Part shown: positions 53,904 to 64,000 of the stretch, one piece after another
Layout of the letters: the number at the start of each line of letters is the position of its first letter
How positions within the stretch are numbered: the first letter of the stretch is position 1
NCBI GenBank assembly: GCA_011389885.1
Contig: JAABTK010000007.1
Coordinates: forward strand, 1-64,000
Origin: Gammaproteobacteria bacterium
Lineage (GTDB): Bacteria > Pseudomonadota > Gammaproteobacteria > Chromatiales > Chromatiaceae
Direction: 5' to 3'
DNA length: 64,000 bases
Notes under the pieces: generated by a model
Told to the model about the DNA's origin: nothing
The model's input: only the letters and a program-made list of their open reading frames with translations
Database searches by the model: none
Position numbers and translations under genes: made by a program

Positions 53904-56900
53904 CCGCGCCCCGGCGCCGCGGGGCGCCGCCCGCGGGGCGCAAGCGGCCGCCGCGCTTGGGCCTGGCGTTGGCCCTGGCGCTCTGGTTTTGGCCCCTCGC
54001 CCTGCCGCTGGTCGGCGTCGCCCTCGCCCACGAACCCACCATCCCGCTGAGCCTGGAGGAACGCCAGTGGCTCGACCGCCAGTCGCTGATTCGCATCGGC
54101 ATGCAATCGCCGCTGCCGCCCTATGCGATTCAGGGGCCGGACGGCGCGCTCAGCGGCATCGAACCGGACATCCTGCGCCGCATCGAAGCCCGCATCGGGG
54201 TGGATATCGAACTGGTGCTCGGCCCCTGGGAGGCGATTCTGGAGCGCGCCCGCAACGGCGAACTGCACGGCCTCGCGCTGGCCGCCGACCACCCCGAGGC
54301 CGCCCGCGGTTTCTTATTCACCGACAGCCTTTACGGCGGCCCCGAGAGCCCCTTTACGCGCCGCGACGAAGACCCGGACCTGCGCTACTCCATTCACCCC
54401 GAACACCCGGAATTAGTGGCCATTTTCAACCAGGCCCTGGCCGACATCGGGCACGCCGAAATCCGCCGCATCCTCGAAAGCTGGGGCGGTCCGGTTCCGG
54501 ATGCCCCGGGCGCGCTGGCGCTGACGCCGACGGAACGGGCCTACCTGGACAGCCTGACCCTAAGGCGGACCCGCGCCGAGGGCTGGATGCCGTTCAACTT
54601 CGTGGCCGACAACGGCGAGGTGATGGGCATCGGCGAGGACTACTGGGGCTTGGTGCGGGACAGGCTCGGGCTCAAGGAACAGACCATCGGCCCCTTTCCC
54701 TTCGACGAGGTGCTGCGCCGCATCCGCCAAGGGCAGGCCGACCTCTACCCCAGCACCACTCGCACCCCGGCGCGCGAGCGCTACGCCCGTTTCACCGACA
54801 GCTACGAACAATACCCCATCGCCATCGCCACCCGCCGCAACACCGGCTTTGTGGCCGATGCCGCGGCGCTGGCGGGCAAGCGCGTGGCAGTGGGCCGCAA
54901 TTACAGCGCCTACCACCTGCTTAAGGCGCATTACCCGGCGATTGAGTTCATTCAGGTGCGCCACACCCGGGCGGCCCTGGATTTGGTGGTCGCCGGCGAA
55001 GCCTTCGCCGCCGTGGATATCCTGCCCGTGCTGCAATACCAAATCGAGCAATTCGCCTCCCACCACGACATTCGCCTCGCCGGCGTCACCGATATTCAGT
55101 TCCGATTGCGCATGATGGTGCGCGCCGAGCTGGCGCCGCTGGTGCCGCTGCTCAACCGCGCCATCGCCGCTATCAGCCCGCAGGAACGGCTGGCGATTCA
55201 CCGCAAATGGATGCTGCGCGACGTGATCGAACGCACCGACTACGCCCTGCTGTGGCAGATGCTCGCGGCGGCGCTGATCCTGCTTGGCGGTTTCGTGTTC
55301 TGGAATCGGCGTTTGGCCCGTGAAATCGACCAGCGCAAACGCACCCAGGCCGAGCTACGCGAACTCTACGAACGCGTGGGCAAGCTCGCCGACCGCCTGC
55401 CCGGCGTGATCTATCAATTCGAGCAAACGCCGCAGGGGCGCACCCGCTTTCCCTACGCTAGCGAGCGCATGCGCGAAATCTGCGGCCTGGCGCCGTCCGC
55501 GCTGCGCCGCGACGCTGCGCCCGCGCGCGCCGTGCTGCACCCCGAGGACGCCGCTGCGGTGCAGACCGCGATTCAGGAATCCGCCCGCACCCTGACCCCC
55601 TTGCATACGGAATACCGCACCCGCGCCCCCGACGGGGCGATTCGCTGGGTGTTCGACAACGCCATCCCCGAGCGTTTGGAAGATGGCACCGTGCGCTGGC
55701 ACGGTTTTATCATGGACATTACCCAACGCAAGCAGACCGACCTCGCCCTGCGCCAACTGCGCGAGCGTTACCGACGCCTGACCGACGACATCGGCCCCCA
55801 TTTTATCATCTACAGTTACCGCGCCGACGACGTGCTGGAATATGTGAGCAAGGGCTTTGAGGCCATTTTCGGGCAAACGCCCGAGTCCGTGATCGGGCGC
55901 TCCATCGGCGAACTCGTTCCCTGGGGCCCGGGGGTGGCCGAAGACGCACGGGCCAAGCTCAAGCGCATGATCACCACCGGCGAACCGGAGGCGCAGTGGG
56001 AGATGGAGTTCGAGCGCCCGCAAGGCGGCGCCGGCACCCTGCTGGTCACCGGCCATCCGGTGGCGGACGAACACGGACGCCAGGTCCGCATTGAAGGCAT
56101 CGCCGAGGACATCACCACGCGCAAACAGGCGGAACAGGCGCTGATGCAGGCGCGCCGCCAAGCGGAGGCCGCCAATCGGGCCAAAAGCGACTTTCTGGCC
56201 AACATGAGCCACGAATTGCGCACGCCGCTGAACGGCATCCTCGGTTATGCGCAGATCCTGCAACGCCAGGGCCGCCTCGGCGCCGCCCAGCAGCGCAGCG
56301 TGGCGGTGATCGAGCGCAGCGGCCGCCACCTGTTGGAGCTGATTAACGAAATCCTCGATCTCTCCAGGATCGAGGCGGGCAAGTTGAGCTTAAACCTCGG
56401 CCCCGTGCGGCTGCCCGAACTCGCCGACGACATCCTGACCATGTTGCAGGTGCGCGCCGAGGAGCGCAACCTGGCCCTGAGCCTGAACTATGACGATCGC
56501 CTCCCGGGCTATGTGGAGGCCGACCCCAAGCGCCTCCAGCAACTGCTGCTGAATCTCCTGGGCAACGCGGTGAAATTCACCCCAAGCGGCGAAGTCACCC
56601 TGAGCATGCGGCTGCTAGAGCGGCGGACGGGCTGCTGCCGGGTGCGTCTGGCGGTGCGCGACACCGGCCCCGGGATCGCCCCGGAAAAGATTTGCACCGT
56701 GTTCGAGCCCTTTGAGCAATTGGAGTCCAACACGCCGCACGCCGAAGGCACCGGGCTCGGGCTGTCTATTTGCCGCGCCTTGGCCGAACTCATGGACGGG
56801 CGGCTGGAACTCATGAGCCGCCGCCTCGGGGGCGACTGGCAGACCACCGCCGAGGGCGGCCCGGCGTTTCCGCGGCAGGCCCACGGAACCCTCTTGTGGC

Positions 56901-57588
56901 TGGACCTGGACTTGCCGGCGGTGGACGACCAGCGGCTGCTGGGCAGCCCGCTCAAGGGCATTATCACCGGCGTCGAAGGCCCGCCCCCGCGGGTCATGGC
57001 GGTGGACGACAACACCGACAACCTGGGGCTGATCGCCGACCTGCTGCACCCGCTGGGGATCGAAGTGGCCGAATACCAGGACCCCCTAGCCGCCCTTGAC
57101 GCCATCGCCGCGGACCCGCCGGACCTGCTGATCACCGATGTTCGCATGCCGGGGCTCGACGGCTATGCGCTAATCCGCAAGGTCCGTGCATTGCCGCACG
57201 CCAATGCGGTCAAAATCCTGGTAAACTCAGCCAGCGTGAGTGAGGCGGACCAGCATCTCAGCCTGCAACAGGGGGCCGACCGCTTTCTGGCCAAACCGGT
57301 GGATGCCGAACACCTGTTCGAGGCCGTGGCCGAGCTGACCGGCGCGGTCTGGATCCGCCGGCCGGCGGAGGTCGCCATCGCCGCGGAGGCCGAGGCCGCC
57401 GTCACTGCAACGCACATCACACGCCTGCAACAGGCCGCCGAGGCGGGAGACATTCGGCGCCTGTTGCGGATTTGCGACGAATTGGCCCCGCAGGCCCCGG
57501 CCTACGCCGCCCGGCTGCGCGAACTGGCGGAGAACCTGCAACTGGATGATCTCGTGTTTCACCTCGATGGCCTGGCCAGGGGGCAGCG

Positions 57589-57592
<4 letters not shown>
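53882..57592 (+). CDS. BvgS-type hybrid histidine kinase
   Basis: 1236 residues. Signal/anchor span at about 27-48, two periplasmic solute-binding (Venus flytrap) domains at about 65-201 and 218-440, a span at about 463-483, two PAS domains (about 500-615 and 625-745), HisKA with His 777 (NMSHELRTPLNG), HATPase to about 1000, and REC with phospho-Asp 1086 (LLITDVRMPGLDG). A helical tail follows. The first flytrap domain is short (137 against about 220 residues). The second lists the family pattern intact (YEQYPIAIATR, GKRVAVGRNYSAY). It overlaps the neighbours on both sides. Confidence 0.94.
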
Positions 57593-59496
<1,904 letters not shown>

Positions 59497-61329
59497 ATGG
59501 TGGAATCCATGGAGACGACCAAAAACCCCACCGTACTGATCGTGGACGACACCCCGGCCAACCTCGATCTATTGGAGCGCATCCTCCAAGGCCGCGGCTA
59601 CCGGGTGCGCAAGACGCCAAGCGGCGCCCTGGCCCTGGCCTCGGTGCGTCGCAGCCCGCCGGACCTGATCCTGCTCGACGTCAAGATGCCCGACATGGAC
59701 GGCTACGCGGTCTGCGAAGCCCTGAAGGCCGAACCGCTGGCCTGCGATGCGCCGGTGATCTTCATTAGCGCCTTACAGAAAACCGAGGACAAGGTGCGGG
59801 CCCTGCGCAGCGGCGGCGTGGACTATGTCACCAAGCCCTTTCAGGCCGAAGAGGTGCTGGCGCGGGTGGAAACCCATTTGAGCCTCGACCGGCTGCGCCG
59901 CTCCGAGGCCGCGGCCAAGCACCAGGCGAATGCCGCCAATCGCGCCAAGAGCGCCTTTTTGGCCAACATGTCGCACGAACTGCGCACCCCGTTGAACGCC
60001 ATCCTGGGCTTTGCGCAAATCCTAGGGCAGGACCGCAGCCTGCCGCAGCGGACCTTGCGCGACATCGCCGCCATCGAAAACGGCGGCAAGTACCTGCTGA
60101 CCCTGATTAACGACATCCTCGACCTGGCCAAGGTGGAGGCCGGTCGCTACGAACTATTCCCGGAGGTTTGGTCCACGGAAAGCTTCTTCGCCGACATCAC
60201 CGCCGGGTTTCGCCACCGCGCCGAAGGCAAGGACATAGCGTTCGAGTTCCACGCCGCGCCGGGCATGCCGCCGGCGCTGTTCAGCGACATCAAGCGCCTG
60301 CGCCAAATCACCATGAACCTGCTCAGCAACGCCATCAAGTTCACCCGCCAAGGCCGCGTGCGCTGGAGCGCCGACTACCGCGAGGAGGCCTTGCATATCG
60401 CGGTGGAAGACACCGGACCCGGGATCCCGCCCCAGGATCTAGATCGGATCTTCGAGCCGTTTCAGCAGAGCGGCGACGTCGAACAACGCCTGCAAGGCAC
60501 CGGCCTGGGGCTATCCATCACCCACAAGCTGGTGCAAGTGATGGGCGGCGAGCTGGAGGTGGAGAGCGCTGCGGGACAAGGCTCCTGCTTTCGCCTGCGC
60601 ATCCCGGCGGAGGCCGTGTCCACCGTCGAGCACGCCAAAACCGGCGCCGGCCGTACGCAATCCCTATGCGGTTACGCCCACCCCCAACTCGAGCGCCCGT
60701 TGCGCATCTTGATCAGCGACCGTCTGGAGCCCAATCGTCGAGTGCTGCGGGAGCTATTGGAACCGCTGGGCTTCGAGCTGCGCGAATCCGGCTCCGAGTC
60801 CGAGTGTCGGGCATTGGCCGATCACTGGACCCCCGATTTGGTGCTGGCAGACGTACCGCCCGGGGTCGCCCCCCTCTGCGGCCTGGCTACCGCCGCGCCC
60901 TCGGATGCGCCGCCGGATGCGCACGCCAAACCGCCGGTGGTGGCGGTCAGCGGCAACGCCTTTGAGGAAAATCGCCGGCAGGCGCTAGACGCGGGCTACC
61001 ACGACTACCTGACCAAGCCCATCGTATTCTCCGACCTCACCGCCTGCCTGGAGCGCTGCCTGGGGCTGCAATGGCAATACGCGGAAACCCCCGCGACCCG
61101 CCTCGGCGACCTGCGCCCGGAGCAGGTGGATGCGCTCTTGGAGCTGGAGAAACAGGGTCGCCTCAGCGCCATCACCCGCTATATCAGCGAATTGCTGGAA
61201 GAGTTCCCCGAGTCCTCCGAGATTCGGCAACTCGGCGCGCTGGCCGAGAGCTGCGACATCCTGGGCCTGGAGCAATACCTGCAAGGCGCCCGGGAGGAAC
61301 TGGCAAAGGCCGAGGATGCGCGCTGTTGA
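59497..61329 (+). CDS. REC-HisKA-HATPase-REC-like hybrid kinase
   Basis: 610 residues, or 606 if the ATG at 59509 is used, which has GGTGGA upstream. REC (VLIVDDTPAN, LILLDVKMPDMDG), HisKA with His 160, HATPase (NLLSNAIKFT, GTGLGLSI). The C-terminal receiver at about 400-525 is divergent: ILISDRLEPN has one acidic residue in place of the usual DD, the Asp in LVLADVPPG is kept, and a Pro/Ala insertion follows. The helical tail closes it. It begins directly after the previous stop. Confidence 0.92.
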   Translation: MVESMETTKNPTVLIVDDTPANLDLLERILQGRGYRVRKTPSGALALASVRRSPPDLILLDVKMPDMDGYAVCEALKAEPLACDAPVIFISALQKTEDKVRALRSGGVDYVTKPFQAEEVLARVETHLSLDRLRRSEAAAKHQANAANRAKSAFLANMSHELRTPLNAILGFAQILGQDRSLPQRTLRDIAAIENGGKYLLTLINDILDLAKVEAGRYELFPEVWSTESFFADITAGFRHRAEGKDIAFEFHAAPGMPPALFSDIKRLRQITMNLLSNAIKFTRQGRVRWSADYREEALHIAVEDTGPGIPPQDLDRIFEPFQQSGDVEQRLQGTGLGLSITHKLVQVMGGELEVESAAGQGSCFRLRIPAEAVSTVEHAKTGAGRTQSLCGYAHPQLERPLRILISDRLEPNRRVLRELLEPLGFELRESGSESECRALADHWTPDLVLADVPPGVAPLCGLATAAPSDAPPDAHAKPPVVAVSGNAFEENRRQALDAGYHDYLTKPIVFSDLTACLERCLGLQWQYAETPATRLGDLRPEQVDALLELEKQGRLSAITRYISELLEEFPESSEIRQLGALAESCDILGLEQYLQGAREELAKAEDARC

Positions 61330-61424
61330 AACACCGTCGCCGACCTTTTTAGGAACACGCAGGCGCGCTACACTAAGGGGCGGACTGCGGCACCGCCCGG
61401 CCGTCTCTGAAGCGTCGTCAACCC

Positions 61425-61853
61425 TTGGAAACCAACCCCATCATGCCGCCCGTTCATCGTCTTGCCCGAGCCCTTAGCCTGACCGTTGCGTTACTCTTGT
61501 TAGCCGCCTGCGTCGCCGCGCCCGAGCCGCGCCAACATCAGGTCTGGAAGGGCTGGCCCGAACTCGGCCTGCGGTTACGCGTGGTCGAGCCGAACCAGGC
61601 CCCCGAGCGGGCGCCTCAGGACCAGGAATCCCTGCTGCTGGTGGTGCGAGTCAGGCCCGACAGCCCGGCCCAGGCGGCCGGGGTGCAGGCGGGCGACTAC
61701 CTGCTGGCCATCGATGACCGGCGGGTCACCGGCATGGCCGATTCCGTCGCCGCCATGCTGCGCAAAAGACCCGGGGATTCGGCCCGCTTGGCGTTGCTGC
61801 GCGAGGGCCGGCTGATCGAAATCCCAGTACTGCTGGACGAACAGGAATCTTAG
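61425..61853 (+). CDS. PDZ-domain lipoprotein
   Basis: 142 residues (or 136 from ATG at 61443). Lipobox LLAAC (Cys 29) and a PDZ domain at about 65-135 (VRVRPDSPAQAAGVQAGDYLLAIDD, split by convention at motif ends). It lies seven bases before gspG. Type II secretion GspC proteins also combine an N-terminal membrane anchor and PDZ domain, but GspC is not a lipoprotein and is longer, so this is only a possible functional analogue. Confidence 0.8.
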   Translation: METNPIMPPVHRLARALSLTVALLLLAACVAAPEPRQHQVWKGWPELGLRLRVVEPNQAPERAPQDQESLLLVVRVRPDSPAQAAGVQAGDYLLAIDDRRVTGMADSVAAMLRKRPGDSARLALLREGRLIEIPVLLDEQES

Positions 61854-61860
61854 ACCCGAA

Positions 61861-62337
61861 ATGACTGCTTCCATCCCGAACCGAACCCCGACCCGCGGCC
61901 GCCGCACACCCTCGCGGCGCCGCCTCCTCGGCTTCACCCTCATCGAGTTGCTGGTGGTGATCGTGATCATCGGCGTGCTGGCCTCGGTGGTCGCCCCGCG
62001 CTTCTTCGGCCGCACCGAACAGGGCAAGATCGCAGCCGCCCGCGCCCAGATCGAGGCCCTCTCCATGGCGCTGGACAACTATCAGCTCGACAACGGCTAT
62101 TACCCGTCCACGCAGCAGGGGCTGGAGGCCTTGATTGAGCGCCCGGCCGGGCGACCGCCGGCCAACAATTGGCGCGGCCCCTACATCAAGAGCCGGGGCG
62201 TGCCCAAGGACCCCTGGGGCGCGCCCTATGAGTACATTTCCCCGGGCAAGATCAATCCCCAGTGGTACGATCTGGTGAGCTACGGCAAGGACGCACGGCC
62301 CGGAGGCGAAGGAGACGATGCGGACATCACCAACTAA
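61861..62337 (+). CDS. gspG: Major pseudopilin GspG
   Basis: 158 residues. Prepilin peptidase site at Gly 24/Phe 25 (LGFTLIELLVV) with Glu 29 at +5, unusually long basic leader. The GspG body is typical: LDNYQLDNGYYPSTQQGLEAL, KDPWGAPYEYISPG and a C-terminal calcium-binding loop ending GDDADITN. It overlaps the next gene by 20 bases. Confidence 0.95.
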   Translation: MTASIPNRTPTRGRRTPSRRRLLGFTLIELLVVIVIIGVLASVVAPRFFGRTEQGKIAAARAQIEALSMALDNYQLDNGYYPSTQQGLEALIERPAGRPPANNWRGPYIKSRGVPKDPWGAPYEYISPGKINPQWYDLVSYGKDARPGGEGDDADITN

Positions 62338-62869
62338 CCCGCGCCCCCCTGCGCCGCGCCGTCAGCTGGGCTTCACCCTGGTGGAGCTGCTGATTGCGTC
62401 CACCATCGCCGCAGTGGTGATGGCGGCGGTGTACACCACCTACTCCGGGGCGCACCTCTCCGAGCAACGCATTCAGGAGATCACCGAGGCCAATCAGCGC
62501 TGGCGCTTCTTCGCCCAACGCCTGCAAAGCGACCTCAGAAACCTATTCGCGCTAGACAGCCCATTCATCGGCGCCGGGACCGAGCTGGAGCTGACCGTGC
62601 AGGTGGGGCGCGAACTGCATCGGGTGCGCTATTACTTCTCCCCTGCCGGGGGCGATGGGGAGATCCGTCGCCGCGGCGTGCGCGACGAACACAGCCAAAT
62701 CAGCCGCGTCTACAGCGGCGTGGAGGCCATACGCTTTCGCTATCACATCGCCGGCCAGTGGCGGGATACGGCGCTCGGGCTGCCCGCCGCGGTGGAGTGC
62801 GTGCTCTCCGGCAAGGACTGGAGCCGACGCCTTACGGTCGGCCTGGAAGTCACCGCGGTGAACGGCTGA
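62318..62869 (+). CDS. gspJ: Minor pseudopilin, GspJ-like
   Basis: 183 residues. Prepilin site Gly 18/Phe 19 with Glu 23 (GFTLVELLIASTIAAVV). Its size, the RWRFFAQRLQSDLRNL segment and position before gspK point to GspJ. AAGGAG precedes the ATG inside gspG. No gspH or gspI gene lies between it and gspG. Its stop overlaps the gspK start (TGATG). Confidence 0.8.
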   Translation: MRTSPTNPRPPAPRRQLGFTLVELLIASTIAAVVMAAVYTTYSGAHLSEQRIQEITEANQRWRFFAQRLQSDLRNLFALDSPFIGAGTELELTVQVGRELHRVRYYFSPAGGDGEIRRRGVRDEHSQISRVYSGVEAIRFRYHIAGQWRDTALGLPAAVECVLSGKDWSRRLTVGLEVTAVNG

Positions 62870-63843
62870 TGGGCGCGTGTCGAGTGCAACGCGGCTATGT
62901 CCTGCTGGCCACCTTGGGGGTGATGGCGGTGCTGAGCCTGATGCTGAGTTCGCTGTCCTATCAAGCCCGGGTGGAGACCGCCATTGAGCGCCATGTGCTA
63001 GAGGCATCCAAGCTGCGGGCCGCGGCCCGCGGGGCTGTGCATACGGTGGCGGCGCGGTTGCGCGCGCATGCCCGCGACCCGGCCTACAGCGGTCGCGCCG
63101 ACTGGAGCACCGCCGCCGGCCTGTATCGCGACCAAGCACTGGGCGATAGCCGTTACACCATCCATAACCCCCTGTTTCGGCAGGGGCCGGTGGACGAGCG
63201 CCCGGCACTGATCGGCCCCGGCGACGCCGAATCCCGACTGAACGTCAACCTGGTCACGCGTGAACAACTGATGGGCCTGCCGGGCTTCCCGGCATCGCTG
63301 GCCGACGCCATCGTCAGCCGCCGCGAAAGCCTCGGCGGCGAGGCCCCGGCGCTCGACCCCGAAAACCTGGAGCTAATCGCGGCCCCCTTTCGGCGGCTGC
63401 GCGACCTGACCGCGATCCCCGGCGTGGACGAGGAATTCCTGTTCGGCCCGCCCAACCGCTTCCAGACCGCCTTCGGCGACCACCTGACCGCCGCCTCCAC
63501 CGGCCGCATCAACGTCAACACCGCCAGCCGCGAGGTGTTGCAGGCCATCGGCTTCACCGAACAGCAGGCGGATATCCTGCTGTCGCTGCGGCGGCAGAAC
63601 AAGACCCTGGAATCGCATGCCCAGTTGCTCGAAACCCTGGGCCTGGAGCTGACCGAGGCGGACGCCCACGCGGCGTGGCAGGAACGCCTAGGGCCGGTGA
63701 TCTATCGCTCTTATACCTTCAACCTGGAGGCCGAGGCCTGGAAGCCCAACGCGCCGGTGCAGGTGCGCATCGCCGCCGCTATTTACACCGGCGGCGAGCG
63801 CCTGACCCTATTCCGCTGGCACGAACGGACCGAGGAGAGCTGA
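62869..63843 (+). CDS. gspK: Minor pseudopilin GspK
   Basis: 324 residues. Prepilin-like N-terminus with cleavage at Gly 9 (RGYVLLATLGVMAVLSLML) and no Glu at +5, as in other GspK proteins. The large globular domain contains the helix-hairpin-helix type segments LNVNLVTREQLMGLPG and RINVNTASREVLQAIG. It caps the pseudopilus tip. ATG overlaps the previous stop. Confidence 0.93.
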   Translation: MGACRVQRGYVLLATLGVMAVLSLMLSSLSYQARVETAIERHVLEASKLRAAARGAVHTVAARLRAHARDPAYSGRADWSTAAGLYRDQALGDSRYTIHNPLFRQGPVDERPALIGPGDAESRLNVNLVTREQLMGLPGFPASLADAIVSRRESLGGEAPALDPENLELIAAPFRRLRDLTAIPGVDEEFLFGPPNRFQTAFGDHLTAASTGRINVNTASREVLQAIGFTEQQADILLSLRRQNKTLESHAQLLETLGLELTEADAHAAWQERLGPVIYRSYTFNLEAEAWKPNAPVQVRIAAAIYTGGERLTLFRWHERTEES

Positions 63844-63846
63844 CCT

Positions 63847-64000
63847 ATGGCCGCCTCCCTGTGGCCGCAATGGATGCGCCGTTACCGCTTGCTGCACCTG
63901 CAACTGGACAAAAGCGGGGTGATTTCCGACCTCGAGCAGGGCTTGCCCCCCGGCCGACGGGTGCTGCTGCACCTGCCCCCGGGCATGGTGCTATTCCGCC
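63847..64000 (+). CDS. Start of a GspL-like protein (cut by window edge)
   Basis: 51 codons visible, three bases after the gspK stop. The VLLHLPPGMVLFR stretch resembles the early strand of the GspL cytoplasmic domain (the R-V-x-x-L-V-P-x-x-x-V-L pattern). Position after gspK supports GspL, but too little is visible for a firm call. Confidence 0.6.
   Translation, partial: MAASLWPQWMRRYRLLHLQLDKSGVISDLEQGLPPGRRVLLHLPPGMVLFR

Overview
The window comes from a GC-rich gammaproteobacterial sulfur oxidiser. It carries a complete periplasmic thiosulfate-oxidising core (soxX-A-K-L-Y-Z-B), no soxCD in view, and a rhodanese-tusA-dsrE2 sulfur-relay cluster divergent from cysG (siroheme synthase). With a ybgC-tolQRAB-pal-cpoB-queEC-tRNA-Lys operon and an OxyR with C199/C208, this points to Chromatiales-like purple or colourless sulfur bacteria that oxidise the sulfane sulfur in the cytoplasm. 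The genus cannot be read from the sequence alone.

Layout. 1-3.5 kb: a two-gene minus-strand operon encoding a TIR/TIR/SLOG protein and a membrane protein cut by the window edge; this is the best candidate for an uncharacterised system, probably anti-phage nucleotide signalling. 3.5-7 kb: repeats and tRNAs (Pro, Arg, His, Lys-CTT, then Lys-TTT) around a dynamin-like GTPase. 7-14 kb: the Tol-Pal envelope operon with two queuosine genes. 14-19 kb: single housekeeping genes (DUF1015, lipocalin, HPRT, NagZ, L,D-transpeptidase, CYTH phosphatase). 19.3-26.3 kb: two large membrane GGDEF-EAL proteins. 26.4-30.8 kb: class I FBP aldolase, polyphosphate kinase, MntP and a CPXCG protein.

31-36.2 kb: a peroxide/iron locus: oxyR, a textbook OxyR operator in front of rubrerythrin, an HdrD/GlcF-like Fe-S protein, a Uma2 nuclease-like gene, an encapsulated-ferritin-like protein without an encapsulin, and DUF3501. 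37-39.6 kb: a diheme cytochrome c peroxidase, a Tat-exported metallophosphatase and a monoheme cytochrome. 39.7-42.4 kb: sulfur relay and siroheme genes. 42.9-45.6 kb: a YhcC-type radical SAM protein and two unknown genes, one a coiled-coil lipoprotein. 45.7-51.3 kb: the sox operon on the minus strand, in which soxY and soxZ are split by about 390 bases of repeats.

51.5-61.3 kb: four overlapping or abutting hybrid sensor histidine kinases, none with a DNA-binding output and all ending in a similar helical tail. 61.4 kb to the end: the start of a type II secretion pseudopilus operon (PDZ lipoprotein, gspG, gspJ-like, gspK, start of gspL). Several families of dispersed palindromic repeats fill the intergenic gaps. 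No CRISPR array, prophage, transposase gene or replication origin was seen.
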